The translations under genes and the position numbers were made by a program. 64,000 nucleotides of DNA from Candidatus Gastranaerophilales bacterium (GTDB lineage: Bacteria; Cyanobacteriota; Vampirovibrionia; Gastranaerophilales; Gastranaerophilaceae), in assembly GCA_944326605.1 (NCBI GenBank), contig CALVEM010000001.1, forward strand, positions 62,001 to 126,000, given 5' to 3'. The notes under the pieces are model-generated. The model searched no databases and had not been told where the DNA came from. It saw nothing but the letters and a program-made list of their open reading frames with translations. Of the stretch, positions 28,174 through 36,943 are shown in pieces (position 1 is the first letter of the stretch; every line of letters starts with the position of its first letter).

Positions 28174-28695
28174 TTATCCTTTGAACGCGCCCCAGGCTTT
28201 TATTGTGCCCTTTTGATATTTTATTAAATAGTATTCCCCTTTCGGAACATATTCTAACGTAGCTTCCATATAAATTTTAGGTTCATCTGGCGGCATGCCG
28301 ACTTTTGCACGTTTTTTGTTTGTATCTTCCCGTAACTTCTTTTCTTTTTTTAATTCTTTTTTTACGGTTTTGTTGTTTAAACGCGCCTTTTCGGTTGCAT
28401 CTTCTTCAATTTTTATTACGGGAATTATTGCAACGGGATTTTTAGATTCCAGAAGAATTAAAAATTCCATAGAATCAGAAAGAGCGATTTCATAGTGTCC
28501 CGGCTTTATCATGCCGCCGTCGCCGTTATAAATCGGATCAGGTATTGTAAGTGTCGGATATTGCGAGTCTTTTAATGAATACCTGTAAATCGCCTGACTG
28601 CCTATGCTGTAACCGGCTGTTTCCTGCGGTTGCTGCGGGTATGGACGAATATATTTCTGTGTAAGAACTTTTTCAACGTACATTCCTTCAAACAT
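28174..28695 (-). CDS. Hypothetical protein coupled to rnpA
   Basis: 173 residues, starting at a position that overlaps the rnpA stop by one base, so the two are probably translated together. The N-terminus MFEGMYVEKVLTQKYIRPYP and a central strand-rich stretch are followed by a Lys-rich segment (KKELKKEKKLREDTNKKRAK) and an EATLEYVPKGEYYLIKYQ tail. No signal peptide or membrane helix is present. I do not recognise the family. In most bacteria yidD/yidC follow rnpA; here they do not. Confidence 0.65.
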   Translation of the reverse strand: MFEGMYVEKVLTQKYIRPYPQQPQETAGYSIGSQAIYRYSLKDSQYPTLTIPDPIYNGDGGMIKPGHYEIALSDSMEFLILLESKNPVAIIPVIKIEEDATEKARLNNKTVKKELKKEKKLREDTNKKRAKVGMPPDEPKIYMEATLEYVPKGEYYLIKYQKGTIKAWGAFKG

Positions 28696-29051
28696 TATTC
28701 AAGCCTCTGCAAAAGATTTTTAATTATATTTTGCACTTCATGAAAATTTTTGCCAAGTGCGTGTTCTCCTCCGACAAATATCAAAGACATATATTTTTGT
28801 GAATTATAAAGCTTTCCTGATTTTAGTGCCAGACGGTAGCTTTCGCGCATAAGTCTTTTTAGTCTGTTTCGCTTTACGGCTCTTTTATGCGTTTTTTTGC
28901 TGACTACAAAACCTGCTTTTGTAAAAGAGTTTTCATCTTTTTTCAACAATCCCGCAAACAGTGTTATGCCGCCTTTGTGAAATGATTTTTTTACCCTGTA
29001 GGTAGCTGAAAATGCTGATTTGTTTTTAAGTCTGTACTGTTTTTTTAACAT
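28695..29051 (-). CDS. rnpA: Ribonuclease P protein component
   Basis: 118 residues from MLKKQYRLKNKSAFSATYR, the usual RnpA start and length; an ATG 18 bases upstream is less likely. The RNR motif region is KKTHKRAVKRNRLKRLMRESYR. It binds RNase P RNA for tRNA 5' maturation. The gene lies 78 bases downstream of rpmH in the standard order. Confidence 0.93.
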   Translation of the reverse strand: MLKKQYRLKNKSAFSATYRVKKSFHKGGITLFAGLLKKDENSFTKAGFVVSKKTHKRAVKRNRLKRLMRESYRLALKSGKLYNSQKYMSLIFVGGEHALGKNFHEVQNIIKNLLQRLE

Positions 29052-29129
29052 ATTTTCCCAGAACAACACAGCACGCCTGAAATATTCCGACCTGCTGTGT
29101 ATAATTCAATTCTTTAAATTTACTGCTAT

Positions 29130-29282
29130 TTATGCACGTTTTTTAGCGGTTATAGCCAATTTATGGCGTCCTTTGGCACGGCGTCTGTTCAATACTTCCT
29201 GTCCGCCGGGTGTTGCCATTCTTGCTCTGAAACCGCTGACTTTTTGTCTTTTTACTTTTGTTCCTTCTAGTGTACGTCTCAT
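29130..29282 (-). CDS. rpmH: 50S ribosomal protein L34
   Basis: 50 residues: [18 protein letters not shown], then [20 protein letters not shown] and RHKLAI...KKRA. The GFRARM and RRAKGR motifs are diagnostic. It is a very small and very basic protein, directly upstream of rnpA as in most bacteria. This arrangement often lies near oriC, but no dnaA or DnaA-box cluster is seen here. Confidence 0.95.
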   Translation of the reverse strand: MRRTLEGTKVKRQKVSGFRARMATPGGQEVLNRRRAKGRHKLAITAKKRA

Positions 29283-29378
29283 TTTTTTATTCCCTTTAAT
29301 TTATATTTGTCGTATAATTCAAATGTTAAATGAAAAAAAAATATTAGTCAACATAAAAAGAGGGGCAGGTTAAATAAT

Positions 29379-30191
29379 ATGAACAAAAAATGTAAAATAG
29401 GATTTATCGGATGCGGTAAAATGGCAGGTGCAATAATAAAAGGGGCGCTTTTATCAAAGTTTGTGTCCGAAGAAAATATTAAGGGTTCGGAAGTTAATTG
29501 TGATATAGCGGAAGCCGCTCAAAAACGCCTTGGAATTGAAGTTTTGACAGATAATAAATGTCTTGTTATGGACAGTGATGTTATTTTTATAGCGACAAAA
29601 CCGAATTATGTCGCATCTGTACTTGAGGAAATTAAAGAAGAATTAACACCTGAAAAACTCATTGTTTCAATTGCTGCAGGTGTTTCAACCTTAAAAATCG
29701 AAAATATAACGGGCAGACAAAGAGTTATCCGTGTTATGCCCAATACTCCGGCACTTGTTCTTGAAGGTATGAGCGGAGTTTGTAAAGGTAGTTATGCAAC
29801 CGATGAAGATGCTGAATTTGTTATGAAAATGTTATCCAGTATCGGCAAATGTATTGAAGTTTCGGAAGAGCAGATGGATATAGTTACGGCTATATCAGGT
29901 TCCGGACCTGCATTTTTCTATAAGGTGATAGAAGATATGGCTCGTGCAGGCGAAAAATTAGGACTTGAATACGAAAAGTCATTGATGCTTGCGACCCAAA
30001 CTGCTTTAGGTTCTGCAAAAATGGTTATTAACAGAGGAGAAACTCCTGTTCAAACATTGATAGATAATGTTGCTACAAAGGGTGGTTGTACATTTGTAGG
30101 AGTGTCAGCAATGAGTGAAGGAAATTCTGAAAAACTTTTCTATGACGTAATTTCAAAGACTGCTCAAAAAGCTGGAGAATTAGGTAAATAA
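29379..30191 (+). CDS. proC: Pyrroline-5-carboxylate reductase
   Basis: 270 residues with the NADP-binding GFIGCGKMAGAIIKG at the start, RVMPNTPALVLEGMSG in the middle and ITAISGSGPAFFY-type signature at ~165 (TAISGSGPAFFYKVIEDMA). It catalyses the last step of proline synthesis. It is followed by a strong terminator and stands as a single gene. Confidence 0.95.
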   Translation: MNKKCKIGFIGCGKMAGAIIKGALLSKFVSEENIKGSEVNCDIAEAAQKRLGIEVLTDNKCLVMDSDVIFIATKPNYVASVLEEIKEELTPEKLIVSIAAGVSTLKIENITGRQRVIRVMPNTPALVLEGMSGVCKGSYATDEDAEFVMKMLSSIGKCIEVSEEQMDIVTAISGSGPAFFYKVIEDMARAGEKLGLEYEKSLMLATQTALGSAKMVINRGETPVQTLIDNVATKGGCTFVGVSAMSEGNSEKLFYDVISKTAQKAGELGK

Positions 30192-30218
30192 AAATTTACA
30201 AAATATTACAAAATAGCA

Positions 30219-30262
30219 AAAAAATCCGTTTATGAATTTTAAGATTTTTTATAAACGGATTT
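30219..30262 (+). terminator. Terminator after proC
   Basis: AAATCCGTTTAT and ATAAACGGATTT form a 12-bp perfect stem around an AT-rich loop, with TTTTTT following. It ends only a few bases before the longest possible start of the next gene. Confidence 0.85.
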
Positions 30263-30265
30263 TTT

Positions 30266-30883
30266 ATGAACTTACTCTCTAAAAATTTATTTAACAAATG
30301 TATTTTAACATCAGGCAGATTAAAAATGCTGCACTGGCGTGAACTAAATGGCTGCCCTGATATTGTAAATGCGGCTTATGACGGGTATACGGGAGCAAAG
30401 TTTCATAAATTCCCGACCGGTAAATCATTTCGTTTATGCGCTTATCCTGATGTGACAAAAGATTTTAACCGTTTAAAACATATTCTTGTTAAAGATATTA
30501 AAAAGACAAAATCCGAAGTTTTCGGAAGTTTTAAAGTTTTGAAAATGTTTCTTGAAAATTTTGCAACAGGCGAAAAGTGGGATACAAAATTCCTTCCGGA
30601 ATTCCCCGGTCGTGACAGATCAGGGCGTGTTCAGTTTGCCAAATATAACGGAAAAATTGTTGCGGGAAATTATTTATCAAATCATATATACGGTTTTTTG
30701 TGTGCTGCGGCAGGTATTCCTGAAAAACTGTCAAAATTTGTTGCCCGTATTTATTCAAAAGGTTTTATAGAACCTCTTATCTCAGGCGAAATACCAAACA
30801 AAACTCTTTTAAAATTCAAAGATCCGATATCCGATCAGGAGGCTATATCTGCCGGTTACAAAGAATTTAGGGAATTAAAGTGA
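30266..30883 (+). CDS. Hypothetical protein, possible Ntox44-like toxin domain
   Basis: 205 residues from the first ATG, which directly abuts the proC terminator and lacks a ribosome site; MLHWRELNGCPDIVNAAYDG at 30326 may be the true start. The C-terminal ~100 residues (GEKWDTKFLPEFPGRD, then GNYLSNHIYGFLCAAAGI) have the WD-K...GN...N-YG...AAG spacing of polymorphic toxin type 44. That resemblance is by eye. No immunity gene is seen alongside. It overlaps the convergent Fe-S gene by nine bases. Confidence 0.55.
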   Translation: MNLLSKNLFNKCILTSGRLKMLHWRELNGCPDIVNAAYDGYTGAKFHKFPTGKSFRLCAYPDVTKDFNRLKHILVKDIKKTKSEVFGSFKVLKMFLENFATGEKWDTKFLPEFPGRDRSGRVQFAKYNGKIVAGNYLSNHIYGFLCAAAGIPEKLSKFVARIYSKGFIEPLISGEIPNKTLLKFKDPISDQEAISAGYKEFRELK

Positions 30884-31933
30884 TTTATTTAGAAATTCTG
30901 TTAATCCTAAAACTTTCGGACTATTTTTTCGCCCGGCAAGTCCCTGTTTCAGTCCGATAATACATCCGGGGCAGGTCGTTATAACATAGTCTGCACCTGT
31001 TTTAAGAATATTTTCAGCTTTTTTATCTGATATAGCTTTTGAGATTTTATGATTTTTTATTGAGAATTCTCCTCCAAAGCCGCAGCAGCTGTCATAAGCA
31101 TCCATTTGAATATATTTGACATTTTCACAATTATTAAATAAAGGTATTAAAAATTTATCGTTTTCAAGGTGACAGGGCTTGTGAAATGTCACTTTTAACG
31201 GTTTTGGAAATGTAAATTTCAATCCGAGCAAATTTATCAATTCCCCAATATTTATAAATTTTGCATTCATGTACTGTTTTAATGTACTTTCACAGCTTGC
31301 GCAATCTGTCAAAATATAATCAAAATCACAATCAAGCATTTTTAGATTATGGTTTTTTACTTGCTCAAATCTGTCAAGGTTTCCGCTTGAAAGAAATGGC
31401 AGACCGCAGCAGTCAAAATCTTTTTCAATAATTTCAACGTCTGAGTTTTTTAAAATTTTATTCAGATAATTGTCATTTTTCGGGCATAAATTATTTACAC
31501 AGCCTTTAAAATAAAGAAGTTTCAGACTTTTTGGACTTTTACCTTTTATGCTTTTTCTGAAGGGTTTTGTTATATATTTAAAAAAGTTTATAAAATTACC
31601 AAAAACAAGTTTTGATTGAAGGGAGAAGATTATTTTGCCTGTTAAAGTGTTTTTTGCATATTGATATTTTGCAGTTTCGAAAATTTTACAAACGTCTATT
31701 CCGCTAGGACAGAAATCAGTACATTTACCGCATTTCAGACACAAGTCCAGATATTTGTTAATATTTTTGTTAAGTTTTAAATCTCCTTTTAAAACTCCGT
31801 CCAGCATAACAAATTTTCCGCGTGATACTGCGCAGTCGTTGCCAGTTTCTTTATAAACAGGGCAGACAGACTGGCATAGTCCGCACTTGGAGCATTTATT
31901 AATATCATTTTTGAAATCATTTAGTTTTTTCAT
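30875..31933 (-). CDS. (Fe-S)-binding oxidoreductase subunit, GlcF/CCG type
   Basis: 352 residues. Two 4Fe-4S ferredoxin motifs sit at the N-terminus (CSKCGLCQSVCP and CLKCGKCTDFCP). Two cysteine-rich CCG domains follow (FDCCGLPFLSSG and SCCGFGGEFSI). The arrangement is that of glycolate or lactate oxidase iron-sulfur subunits and heterodisulfide-reductase D proteins. Its flavin partner subunit is not adjacent. It probably passes electrons at the cytoplasmic membrane. Confidence 0.9.
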   Translation of the reverse strand: MKKLNDFKNDINKCSKCGLCQSVCPVYKETGNDCAVSRGKFVMLDGVLKGDLKLNKNINKYLDLCLKCGKCTDFCPSGIDVCKIFETAKYQYAKNTLTGKIIFSLQSKLVFGNFINFFKYITKPFRKSIKGKSPKSLKLLYFKGCVNNLCPKNDNYLNKILKNSDVEIIEKDFDCCGLPFLSSGNLDRFEQVKNHNLKMLDCDFDYILTDCASCESTLKQYMNAKFINIGELINLLGLKFTFPKPLKVTFHKPCHLENDKFLIPLFNNCENVKYIQMDAYDSCCGFGGEFSIKNHKISKAISDKKAENILKTGADYVITTCPGCIIGLKQGLAGRKNSPKVLGLTEFLNKSL

Positions 31934-31954
31934 ATCTAAATGTTATCATAGATA

Positions 31955-32643
31955 TTAGTATTTGTTTAGCATATATGCTGTGCACCTGGTATCTCTTGGT
32001 GTTTTCTGGCACCTATATTTTGTTGTCCCTGAATCTTGGTCAGCTCCTAATGGTACAAGTCCTTTTTGAATTACAATAAATCCAAAAACATCTTCTCCTG
32101 CTTTGTTTGGTTTTTTATCTCCGTTAACATCAACTGTAAAAGCTATAAAATTGCTGAGAGTAATGTTTTTAATTCCGAATAAACTATATAAAATATCTTC
32201 ACTAAAACCATTATTACTAATATCGAGCGCAACCATACTCCCGTCGTTTAAACGGAACGTATAATAGTTCGCCATTTGAATATTATATGGACTAAAGCAT
32301 TCTGCAGAGTTTTTGCATTCTTGTGTTATGTTTAAGTATGGTTTTATGTAATCATTGTAGATTGTACCTGTAGAATTATTATTTCCATCTATTACAGGCC
32401 ATCCTGCAATATCCCCGTATTCGGCTTCAGCCATTTTGACTGCTTGTGATAGAGTAGAGTATACTTTTTTTAATTGGTTAACAATAACTCTTTCTTGATA
32501 ATTAGCAATTAGAGCGGGTATGGTCAAAGCCGCAACTACCCCGATAATTCCAAGTGTAATTAAAACCTCAGCTAACGTGAAACCCCTTCTCGTACGTGAG
32601 TTTTGCGGGGGGGGGGTACTCTTAAAGCCTCTCTATTATACAT
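31955..32643 (-). pseudogene. Type IV prepilin-like gene with C10 leader tract, out of frame as assembled
   Basis: ATG at 32643 with CAGGAGG; the leader MYNREALRV is followed by ten C (32607-32616), after which the frame ends in 11 further codons. With 11 (or 8) C the frame continues as PPPPQNSRTRRG then FTLAEVLITLGIIGVVAAL, a canonical prepilin with cleavage at G|F, and on to TAA at 31955. The C-terminal part has cysteine pairs (CKNSAECF, CQKTPRDTRC) and DVNGDKKPNKAGEDVFGF, typical of this pilin set. The prepilin body has no damage. Together with the other prepilins here, an off phase or an undercalled tract is more likely than a dead gene. The Fe-S gene starts 21 bases away on the same strand. 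Confidence 0.8.
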
Positions 32644-32663
32644 TTTTTACCTCCTGTTTTTTT

Positions 32664-32692
32664 ATTATTTATTATTTTTAACTTTTTGTCAA
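32664..32692 (-). promoter_or_regulatory. Promoter of the 32643 prepilin
   Basis: TTGACA (32687-32692), a 17-base AT-only spacer, and AATAAT (32664-32669). The 58222 prepilin has the identical boxes and spacing. Confidence 0.75.
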
Positions 32693-32713
32693 GATCTATA
32701 CGATGGGAGTTAT

Positions 32714-32836
32714 ATCGCAGTTTACACCAATTATGGGTGAAACGTCATGCTGAACTTGTTTCAGCATCTCATAGCAACTAGACCCTGAAACGAGTTCAGG
32801 GTGACAATTTAGATATTATTTGGTGTAAACTGCGAT
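32714..32836. repeat. 123-bp MITE-like element with perfect 17-bp inverted ends
   Basis: The ends ATCGCAGTTTACACCAA (32714-32730) and its exact complement (32820-32836) enclose two palindromes of the CATGCTGAACTTGTTTCAGCAT / CCCTGAAACGAGTTCAGGG type. It directly follows the ilvD stop codon, and its outer hairpin could also act as an ilvD terminator. Confidence 0.75.
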
Positions 32837-32838
32837 CC

Positions 32839-34488
32839 CTACACGATTGCTCCATGTGAAGCGTCTTGTACATTCTTTGCATATTTATAGAGGTAACCCG
32901 ATTTTACTCTGGGTTCAAATGGTTTTAGTTTTTTTCGTCTGCTTTCAAGTTCTTTTTCATCAACAAGCAGGCTTATTATCCGGTTCGGTATATCAATTTT
33001 TATCCTGTCGCCATTCTCGACCAGTGCTATTATACCGCCTGTTGCAGCTTCCGGACATATATGACCTACACAAATTCCCCGTGTTGCACCTGAAAAACGT
33101 CCGTCTGTTATGAGCGCACATTTTGTCCCGAGACCTTTCCCGACAAGAAGCGATGTTGGGGCAAGCATTTCACGCATTCCCGGACCGCCTTTGGGTCCTT
33201 CATAGCGGATTACTATTACATCGCCTTCTTTAATTTCGTCTTTTTCAAGAGCTTGCATCGCCGCTTCTTCGCTGTCAAACGTCTTTGCCGTGCCTTCAAA
33301 TGTATAACATTCAGGGGCAACTCCCGAGGTTTTTATTACACATCCGTCTTTTGCAAGATTGCCGTACAAAATACTTAAACCGGGCTGTGTATATGTTGAT
33401 TGTTCATATTCAGGAATTATTTTTTTATCAGCCCACGCATTTTCAGCTATTTCATTTATTGTTAATCCGCTTACTGTTTGAGTATCTTTAAGAAACTTTT
33501 TCAGAGATTTTATAACAGCAGGTATACCTCCGGCATTATGAAAGTCTGCCATGGTTAATGTTGATGACGGGTTAATCTTCACTATTTGGTGAATATGTTC
33601 ACTTATTTGTTCAAAATCTTTTAAGGTAATATCAATATTCCCTGCATTTGCAATCGCAAGAAGATGTAAAAATGTATTTGTAGAACCTCCGAGAGCTAAA
33701 TCTGCGGTAATAGCGTTTCTTAAGCTGTCACGTGTTATAATATCGGACGGTTTAATATCTTTTTTTACAAGTTCAACAACCTGCATACCGCTTTCAAATG
33801 CTATTCTTCTTTTTTTAGCTGAAACAGCGGAAGCTGAAGAACAGTAAGGCAGGCTCATTCCCATAACTTCTGCCAGGCATGCCATAGTATTTGCGGTATA
33901 CATTCCCTGACAAGATCCGGCAGAGGGGCAGGATTCTTCTTCCAGCGCTAAAAGTTGTTCTTCGGATATTTCACCATTCCTATATTTCCCGACAGCTTCA
34001 AAAGAACCGGTTACCATTGTTAATTTGTGATATCCTCTGCATTCCCCGTCGAGCATAGGACCTGCTGTTACAAGGATTGCCGGAATATTTAAACGTAATG
34101 CGCCGATGAGCATTCCGGGTGTAATTTTGTCGCAGTTTGAAAGCAGGACAATTCCGTCAAGCTGATGGGCTGCAGCGACTGTTTCTATACAATCTGCAAT
34201 TAAATCACGAGAAGGCAGAGAATATCTCATTCCGCAGTGTCCCATTGCAATGCCGTCACAAATTGCCGGTACACCAAACACAAATGCCTGACCGCCGCCT
34301 GAGTGTATTCCTTTTTCAATCTGGCGTTCCAGATCCCTCATCCCGATATGTCCCGGAACAAGGTCTGAAAAAGAGCTTGCAATTCCGATAAACGGAGCAT
34401 TTATATTTTTTTTACTGACGCCTGTTGCCATTAAAAGTCCGCGGTGCGGAGTTCTGGCTATTCCTTTTTTAATACTGTCGCTTTTCAT
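32839..34488 (-). CDS. ilvD: Dihydroxy-acid dehydratase
   Basis: 549 residues from [19 protein letters not shown]. The Fe-S cluster ligands lie in [12 protein letters not shown] and [31 protein letters not shown] is near the C-terminus. It makes branched-chain 2-keto acids for Val, Leu and Ile. The start is set by an ATGA overlap with the stop of the upstream NagA-like gene; an ATG 27 bases further upstream is possible but would overlap more. Confidence 0.95.
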   Translation of the reverse strand: MKSDSIKKGIARTPHRGLLMATGVSKKNINAPFIGIASSFSDLVPGHIGMRDLERQIEKGIHSGGGQAFVFGVPAICDGIAMGHCGMRYSLPSRDLIADCIETVAAAHQLDGIVLLSNCDKITPGMLIGALRLNIPAILVTAGPMLDGECRGYHKLTMVTGSFEAVGKYRNGEISEEQLLALEEESCPSAGSCQGMYTANTMACLAEVMGMSLPYCSSASAVSAKKRRIAFESGMQVVELVKKDIKPSDIITRDSLRNAITADLALGGSTNTFLHLLAIANAGNIDITLKDFEQISEHIHQIVKINPSSTLTMADFHNAGGIPAVIKSLKKFLKDTQTVSGLTINEIAENAWADKKIIPEYEQSTYTQPGLSILYGNLAKDGCVIKTSGVAPECYTFEGTAKTFDSEEAAMQALEKDEIKEGDVIVIRYEGPKGGPGMREMLAPTSLLVGKGLGTKCALITDGRFSGATRGICVGHICPEAATGGIIALVENGDRIKIDIPNRIISLLVDEKELESRRKKLKPFEPRVKSGYLYKYAKNVQDASHGAIV

Positions 34489-35390
34489 TTTTTTATAACC
34501 TTTGTTATATTCCACTCATCATCCCATTCAATATGACCTTCTAAATCTATGTTATGGTATTTGTAAGGATTGTTGATATATTCGGGATTAAACAAATTTT
34601 GTTTTGCAAGACGTTTTATAATATCCGGCAGCAACGTTGTGCTTCCTGCAAGCGTTCCCTCTTTTGAAGTCGCTTTTATTCCGTCGTAATAAACTTTTTC
34701 CCCCGCAAAAAACATAGTTTTCAATTCACTTTTAGTTATTGGCAGGCAATCGCTGATAAGTATTACTTTATCTTCAGGTTTTGCTTTAAATGTTAATTTT
34801 AAAGCTTCATCAGAAACATGCACATCATCTCCAATAATTTCTGTATAAATAGTGTCATCAATTAGTGAAGAAAGTGCTGTTGATTTTCCTCTGTGTGTGA
34901 TCCCTGACATAGCATTGAAAAGATGAGTAGCTCCCGTACAGCCTGTTAAATATCCGCCCATGCAGTGTCCTGCCTGAATTTTGTTTTTTTTATCTGATAG
35001 ATAATCAATAAGACCTTCATCAAGTTCAGGAGCAAGAGTTACAATTTTGATGAAATCATCCTCAATAAGTTTATAATTTTCTATTGTAGGCTTTAAAAAT
35101 AATTCAGAATTATGAATTCCTTTTTTCTCCGGATTAAGAAATATTCCTTCCAGATGTATTCCGAGAATACGTGCCATATCAGGTGTCTGACGTTTTGAAG
35201 CCTCTTTAATCACTGAAACTGCACGCTTTGTATTTTCGACAGTATCCGTCACAAGTGTCGGAAAAATTCCGCCTATACCGAATTTTAAAATCTCTTTTGA
35301 AAGGTACAAAACATCATCAACCGTGGCAGTATTAAAATCTATTCCGAAACATCCGTGAAAATGCTGTTCTATTAAAAGTTTTGTTTTCAA
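34485..35390 (-). CDS. NagA-like N-acetylglucosamine-6-phosphate deacetylase (short form)
   Basis: 301 residues, about 80 shorter than typical NagA. The N-terminal beta-sandwich is largely absent: the protein opens near the barrel with [16 protein letters not shown]. Metal and substrate motifs are present: [50 protein letters not shown] and ISDCLPIT. GlcNAc-6-P deacetylation recycles cell-wall sugar. It is coupled to ilvD by a four-base stop/start overlap, an odd functional pairing. The Asp of the catalytic ISD motif is retained. Confidence 0.82.
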   Translation of the reverse strand: MKTKLLIEQHFHGCFGIDFNTATVDDVLYLSKEILKFGIGGIFPTLVTDTVENTKRAVSVIKEASKRQTPDMARILGIHLEGIFLNPEKKGIHNSELFLKPTIENYKLIEDDFIKIVTLAPELDEGLIDYLSDKKNKIQAGHCMGGYLTGCTGATHLFNAMSGITHRGKSTALSSLIDDTIYTEIIGDDVHVSDEALKLTFKAKPEDKVILISDCLPITKSELKTMFFAGEKVYYDGIKATSKEGTLAGSTTLLPDIIKRLAKQNLFNPEYINNPYKYHNIDLEGHIEWDDEWNITKVIKK

Positions 35391-35441
35391 TACCCCTCCC
35401 CGAAATCATAGATTTCGACCCTCCCTCAAGGGGAGGGTATG
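35389..35441. repeat. Palindromic repeat between murE and the NagA-like gene
   Basis: CCCTCCCC, an inner ATCATAGATTTCGA palindrome, and CCCTCCCTCAAGGGGAGGG form nested hairpins. The CCCTCCCCTCAAGGGAGGGG variant at 57968-57990 shows it is a dispersed family. Confidence 0.7.
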
Positions 35442-35446
35442 ATTGT

Positions 35447-36922
35447 CTATATTACGCTTACTTCAAAGACTTTTCGCGCTTCTTCCCTGTCGTCAAAGTG
35501 GATTGTTTTGTCTTTGAGTATTTGATAATCTTCATGACCTTTGCCTGCTATTACGACAACATCATTGTTGTTTGCAATTGTTTTTAGTAATGCAATTGCA
35601 GTTCCTCTGTCAGGTTCAACAATCACGTTTTCCGTATTAACTGATTTTAGCCCTGCTATAATGTCGGTTATAATAACCTGCGGGTCTTCAGAACGCGGAT
35701 TGTCGCTTGTAATAACGATTTTATTGGCAAGTTTTTCAGCTATAGCTCCCATTTTGGGACGTTTAGTGGCATCTCTGTCACCTCCGCATCCGAAAAGACA
35801 TATAAGTTTACCATCTTCCGGAGTAATTTCTCTTGCAGATTTTAAAACGTTTTCCAGACCGTCAGGAGTATGAGCATAATCAACTATAACCAGCGGTTTC
35901 TTTACGACTACTTCAAATCTGCCTGCAACACCTTTTACGTTTTGCAAAGCTTTCAGGGCGATTTCTATATCAATTCCCATTGCAAGTGCTGTTGTGACGG
36001 CTGCAAGAACATTATAAACACTGAACATGCCGTTCATGTGGAGGTTAACTTTGTATTCTTTTGCATTTGCAACCAGCGTGAATTCTGCACCGTTTAACGA
36101 AAAGTTTATATTATGTGCCATAACATCGCTTTGCTGTTTTACTCCGTATGTATAAACTTTTACATCTTCCGGCACAACACTTATAAATCTGTCTCCGTAC
36201 TCGTCATCTGCATTTATTACTGCGAAATTTCCTTCTTTAAGTCTTTCAAAAAGTAAAGCTTTAGCTTTAAAATAATTTTCCATTGTTATATGGTAATCAA
36301 GGTGATCCTGAGTTAAATTCGTCAGTACAGCCCCGTTGAACCTGCATCCTCCAACACGGTTTTGATCAAGCGCGTGTGAACTTACTTCCATTACAACATT
36401 GTCAATTTTTTCAACATCTTTTATCATTCGAAGTGTTGCTTGAAGCTCAGGAGCCTGTGGAGTTGTATGTTTTGCATCTCGATATTCACCATTTGATGAC
36501 AGTTTATATCCAAGCGTTCCGATAAGCGCACATTTTTCTCCGTTTTCTTCAAATATTTTTTGGATTAAGTGAGTAACTGTAGTTTTACCGTTAGTTCCGG
36601 TGATTCCTATCAGATTAATACCTTTTGAAGGACTTGAATAAAATCTGTCTGCAATATCCGCAATTTTGTGGCGGGTTGAAGATACAACAACCTGCGGAAT
36701 TTTAGTCCCTTCGACTTTTTTTTCTACAAGAAGAGCTGCAGCACCGTTTTCTATTGCATTTAGCGCGAATTCATGTCCGTCTGTGTGTTCTCCCACAAGG
36801 CAAACAAATATATCGCCTTTTTTAGTTGTTTTAGAATTATAGGAAATCCCTGTGATATTTACGTTTTTAAAATTTATTAAATCCTTGTAATCCAAATACT
36901 CAATTAATTCGTCTAATTTCAT
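35447..36922 (-). CDS. murE: UDP-MurNAc-L-Ala-D-Glu--meso-DAP ligase
   Basis: 491 residues, standard Mur ligase length. The ATP loop is GITGTNGKTTVTHL; the carbamylated-Lys region follows FKAKALLFERL. TSDNPRSEDPQ carries the DNPR motif that marks meso-diaminopimelate rather than lysine specificity. It acts in the cytoplasm on the peptidoglycan precursor. It lies 21 bases downstream of the transpeptidase gene in the usual division/cell-wall order. Confidence 0.96.
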   Translation of the reverse strand: MKLDELIEYLDYKDLINFKNVNITGISYNSKTTKKGDIFVCLVGEHTDGHEFALNAIENGAAALLVEKKVEGTKIPQVVVSSTRHKIADIADRFYSSPSKGINLIGITGTNGKTTVTHLIQKIFEENGEKCALIGTLGYKLSSNGEYRDAKHTTPQAPELQATLRMIKDVEKIDNVVMEVSSHALDQNRVGGCRFNGAVLTNLTQDHLDYHITMENYFKAKALLFERLKEGNFAVINADDEYGDRFISVVPEDVKVYTYGVKQQSDVMAHNINFSLNGAEFTLVANAKEYKVNLHMNGMFSVYNVLAAVTTALAMGIDIEIALKALQNVKGVAGRFEVVVKKPLVIVDYAHTPDGLENVLKSAREITPEDGKLICLFGCGGDRDATKRPKMGAIAEKLANKIVITSDNPRSEDPQVIITDIIAGLKSVNTENVIVEPDRGTAIALLKTIANNNDVVVIAGKGHEDYQILKDKTIHFDDREEARKVFEVSVI

Positions 36923-36943
36923 GTTTCTCTCCTATGAGTTAAT

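Noticed and set aside
28900..29400. oriC near rpmH
   Set aside because: No cluster of DnaA boxes and no dnaA/dnaN gene is visible.
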